DNA of 64,000 nucleotides from Micromonospora arborensis (GTDB taxonomy: Bacteria; Actinomycetota; Actinomycetes; Mycobacteriales; Micromonosporaceae), in contig NZ_PYBV01000014.1 of NCBI RefSeq assembly GCF_003205615.1, positions 165,779 to 229,778 on the forward strand, read 5' to 3'. How positions within the stretch are numbered: position 1 is the first letter of the stretch; every line of letters begins with the position of its first letter. The notes beneath the pieces were generated by a model. It did no database searches and was not told the origin of the DNA. It worked only from the letters and a program-made list of their open reading frames with translations. Positions 62,648 through 64,000 of this stretch are shown here, piece by piece. The position numbers were made by a program, and so were the translations under genes.

Positions 62648-63757
62648 TCACTCCACCCAGGTGCCGTTGCGGAGGACCCGGACCACGTTCAGGTCGGAGT
62701 CCAGCACCACCAGGTCGGCGCGGAGGCCCACCTGAAGGGCTCCGACCCGGTTGCCCAGGCCGATGGCTCGCGCCGGGGTGGTGGCCACCATCCGCGCCGC
62801 GTCGGCGATCGGTATCCCGGCAGTCACGGCGTGCCGCAGCGCGGCGTCCATGGTCAGCGTGCTGCCGGCGATCGCGCCGTCGCGGGCGAGGCGGGCCACC
62901 CCGTCGGTCACGGTGACGGCCTGGCCACCCAACTCGTACTCGCCATCGGCCATGCCCGCGGCGGCCATCGCGTCGGTGATCAGCGCCGCGCGGTCCGGGC
63001 CTGTGGTCGCGGTGACGAAGGTCAGCATGCCGTCGTGCAGGTGCACGCCGTCGGCGACCAGCTCGCAGATCACGGTGGGCGCGTCGAGCAGAGCCACCAC
63101 CGGGCCCGGCTCACGGTGGTGCACCGGCCGCATGCCGTTGAACAGGTGGGTGCCGACACTGGCGCCGGCGGCGACCGCGGCGCGGGTCTGCTCGTACGTC
63201 GCATCGGTGTGGCCCACCGCCGCCACCACCCGCTGCGCGGTGAGCAGCTTGATCGCCTCCAGTGCGCCGTCGCGCTCCGGGGCGAGGGTGACCATCCGGA
63301 TCGCGCCCCGACCCAGCTCGATCAGCTCGGACAGCTCGTCGGTCGACGGGTCGCGCAGGTACTCCGGGTTCTGCGCGCCACAACGGGCAGCGGAAAGATA
63401 GGGCCCTTCGAAGTGGACCCCCGCCAGCACACCCTCGTCGACCAGCGGGGCGAATGCCTCGGTGGCCGCCCGCATCAGCGGGAAGGGCGCGCTGACCAGG
63501 CTGGCCAGCAGGGTGGTCGTGCCGTGCGCGAGGTGGAAGGTGGCCGCCGCCCGGGCCTCGTCGGCGTCCCCGGTGGTGAAGGTGTGCCCACCACCACCGT
63601 GTGTGTGCATGTCGACGAAGCCGGGCAGAATCCAGTGTCCGTCGCGGACCGACGGGTACTCGGCAACCGCGGTGATCCGGTCCCCGTCCCACTCGACGCA
63701 GCCCTGTCGGATGACACCGTTCGGGGTCACCACTCGGCCGTTCACCCGCACGGTCAT
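62648..63757 (-). CDS. nagA: N-acetylglucosamine-6-phosphate deacetylase
   Basis: Releases acetate from GlcNAc-6-P in amino-sugar catabolism and cell-wall recycling. The 369-residue amidohydrolase shows DMHTHGGGGHTF, metal Glu in VHFEGPYLS, His in VGHTDATYEQT, THLFNGM, CELVADGVHLH, and catalytic Asp in LITDAMAAAG. ATG 63757 overlaps the stop of the upstream ROK kinase gene (ATGA), so the pair forms an operon for phosphorylating and deacetylating GlcNAc. Confidence 0.94.
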   Translation of the reverse strand: MTVRVNGRVVTPNGVIRQGCVEWDGDRITAVAEYPSVRDGHWILPGFVDMHTHGGGGHTFTTGDADEARAAATFHLAHGTTTLLASLVSAPFPLMRAATEAFAPLVDEGVLAGVHFEGPYLSAARCGAQNPEYLRDPSTDELSELIELGRGAIRMVTLAPERDGALEAIKLLTAQRVVAAVGHTDATYEQTRAAVAAGASVGTHLFNGMRPVHHREPGPVVALLDAPTVICELVADGVHLHDGMLTFVTATTGPDRAALITDAMAAAGMADGEYELGGQAVTVTDGVARLARDGAIAGSTLTMDAALRHAVTAGIPIADAARMVATTPARAIGLGNRVGALQVGLRADLVVLDSDLNVVRVLRNGTWVE

Positions 63758-64000
63758 CGCCTCTCCTGAAGGTCACGGACGCGTACCGCGTCCTGGTCAC
63801 GGACGCGTACCGCATCCAGGGCGAGCAGGGCGGCGCCGAGGCAACCGGCCTCGTCGCCGAGGGCCGCCGCGACCAGTTGCGGCTCCCGGTGGAAGGTCAT
63901 CCGTTCGTGCAGTGCTGCCCGCAGTGGGATCAGCAGCCGGTCCCCGGCCTGGGCCAGGCCGCCACCGAGCACGATCGTCGCCACGTCGAACAGCGCCTGC
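63754..64000 (-). CDS. ROK-family sugar kinase, C-terminal part (cut by window edge)
   Basis: Only the last ~81 residues are in the window. The segment TIVLGGGLAQAGDRLLIPLRAAL is the typical ROK C-terminal Gly-rich motif, followed by LGDEAGCLGAALLAL. In context it is probably GlcNAc kinase or glucokinase feeding NagA. The tail contains a duplicated DAVRVRD segment, from a 24-bp tandem DNA duplication. The N-terminus lies beyond position 64000. Confidence 0.8.
   Translation of the reverse strand, partial: QALFDVATIVLGGGLAQAGDRLLIPLRAALHERMTFHREPQLVAAALGDEAGCLGAALLALDAVRVRDQDAVRVRDLQERR
63771..63818. repeat. 24-bp tandem duplication in the ROK gene tail
   Basis: Two adjacent 24-bp copies starting GGTCACGGACGCGTACCGC (63771-63794 and 63795-63818) differ at only two positions. 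In frame, they duplicate eight residues at the protein C-terminus. Confidence 0.85.

Overview
This is high-GC actinobacterial chromosome, most likely a Micromonospora or close Micromonosporaceae relative. The evidence is the GC-rich codon use, a CarD-type regulator, HTH/DUF5753 plus DUF397 pairs, a SARP regulator, an MsiK-like sugar ATPase, many GTG starts and many genes whose -10 hexamer lies only 6-8 nt before the start codon (leaderless transcripts). The housekeeping backbone matches a block I know from Mycobacterium tuberculosis (Rv3579c-Rv3589): mutY, a membrane protein, disA, radA, an lpqE-like lipoprotein, carD, ispD, ispF, cysS and rlmB. Here that block is split by two accessory insertions.

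Layout: 0.2-6.8 kb holds mutY, an ACT-domain protein, def, a membrane protein, disA, radA and the lpqE-like gene. From 6.9-11.5 kb there is a small apparent biosynthetic cluster: a UbiA prenyltransferase divergent from a methyltransferase, acyl-CoA dehydrogenase, type III polyketide synthase and membrane protein. From 11.7-15.5 kb come a thioredoxin-like membrane protein, carD, ispD, ispF and a TPR membrane protein. From 15.7-27.8 kb there are two tyrosine/homogentisate catabolic loci (hmgA / unknown barrel protein / fahA, and aminotransferase / RDD protein / hpd / Lrp regulator). Between them lie surface-protein genes: a PQQ-like propeller, an LPXTG protein and a WxL/DUF916-like pair. From 29.5-35.8 kb a class I and a class II fumarase flank an AfsR-type SARP regulator. 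From 36-41.9 kb is an accessory zone with an HTH/DUF397 pair, GNAT, CGNR regulator/EamA exporter, a DUF559 nuclease-like gene and an IclR regulator.

From 42-46.5 kb the backbone resumes with cysS and rlmB, followed by a membrane protein, msiK and tRNA-Thr(TGT). The rest (47-64 kb) is mixed: a second CGNR/transporter pair, AraC/VOC, a crotonase, a Ser/Thr kinase, HNH endonuclease, FAD oxidoreductase, a Pyr_excise-like protein, a two-RCK channel-like protein, an amino-acid permease, a PAP2 phosphatase, a DUF4032 kinase-like protein, nagA and a ROK kinase cut by the right edge.

The intergenic space is unusually informative. It carries six copies of a roughly 80-bp palindromic repeat, a 367-bp element bounded by 27-bp inverted repeats with 12 internal tandem units, several long perfect hairpins, and palindromes positioned as operators in divergent promoters.
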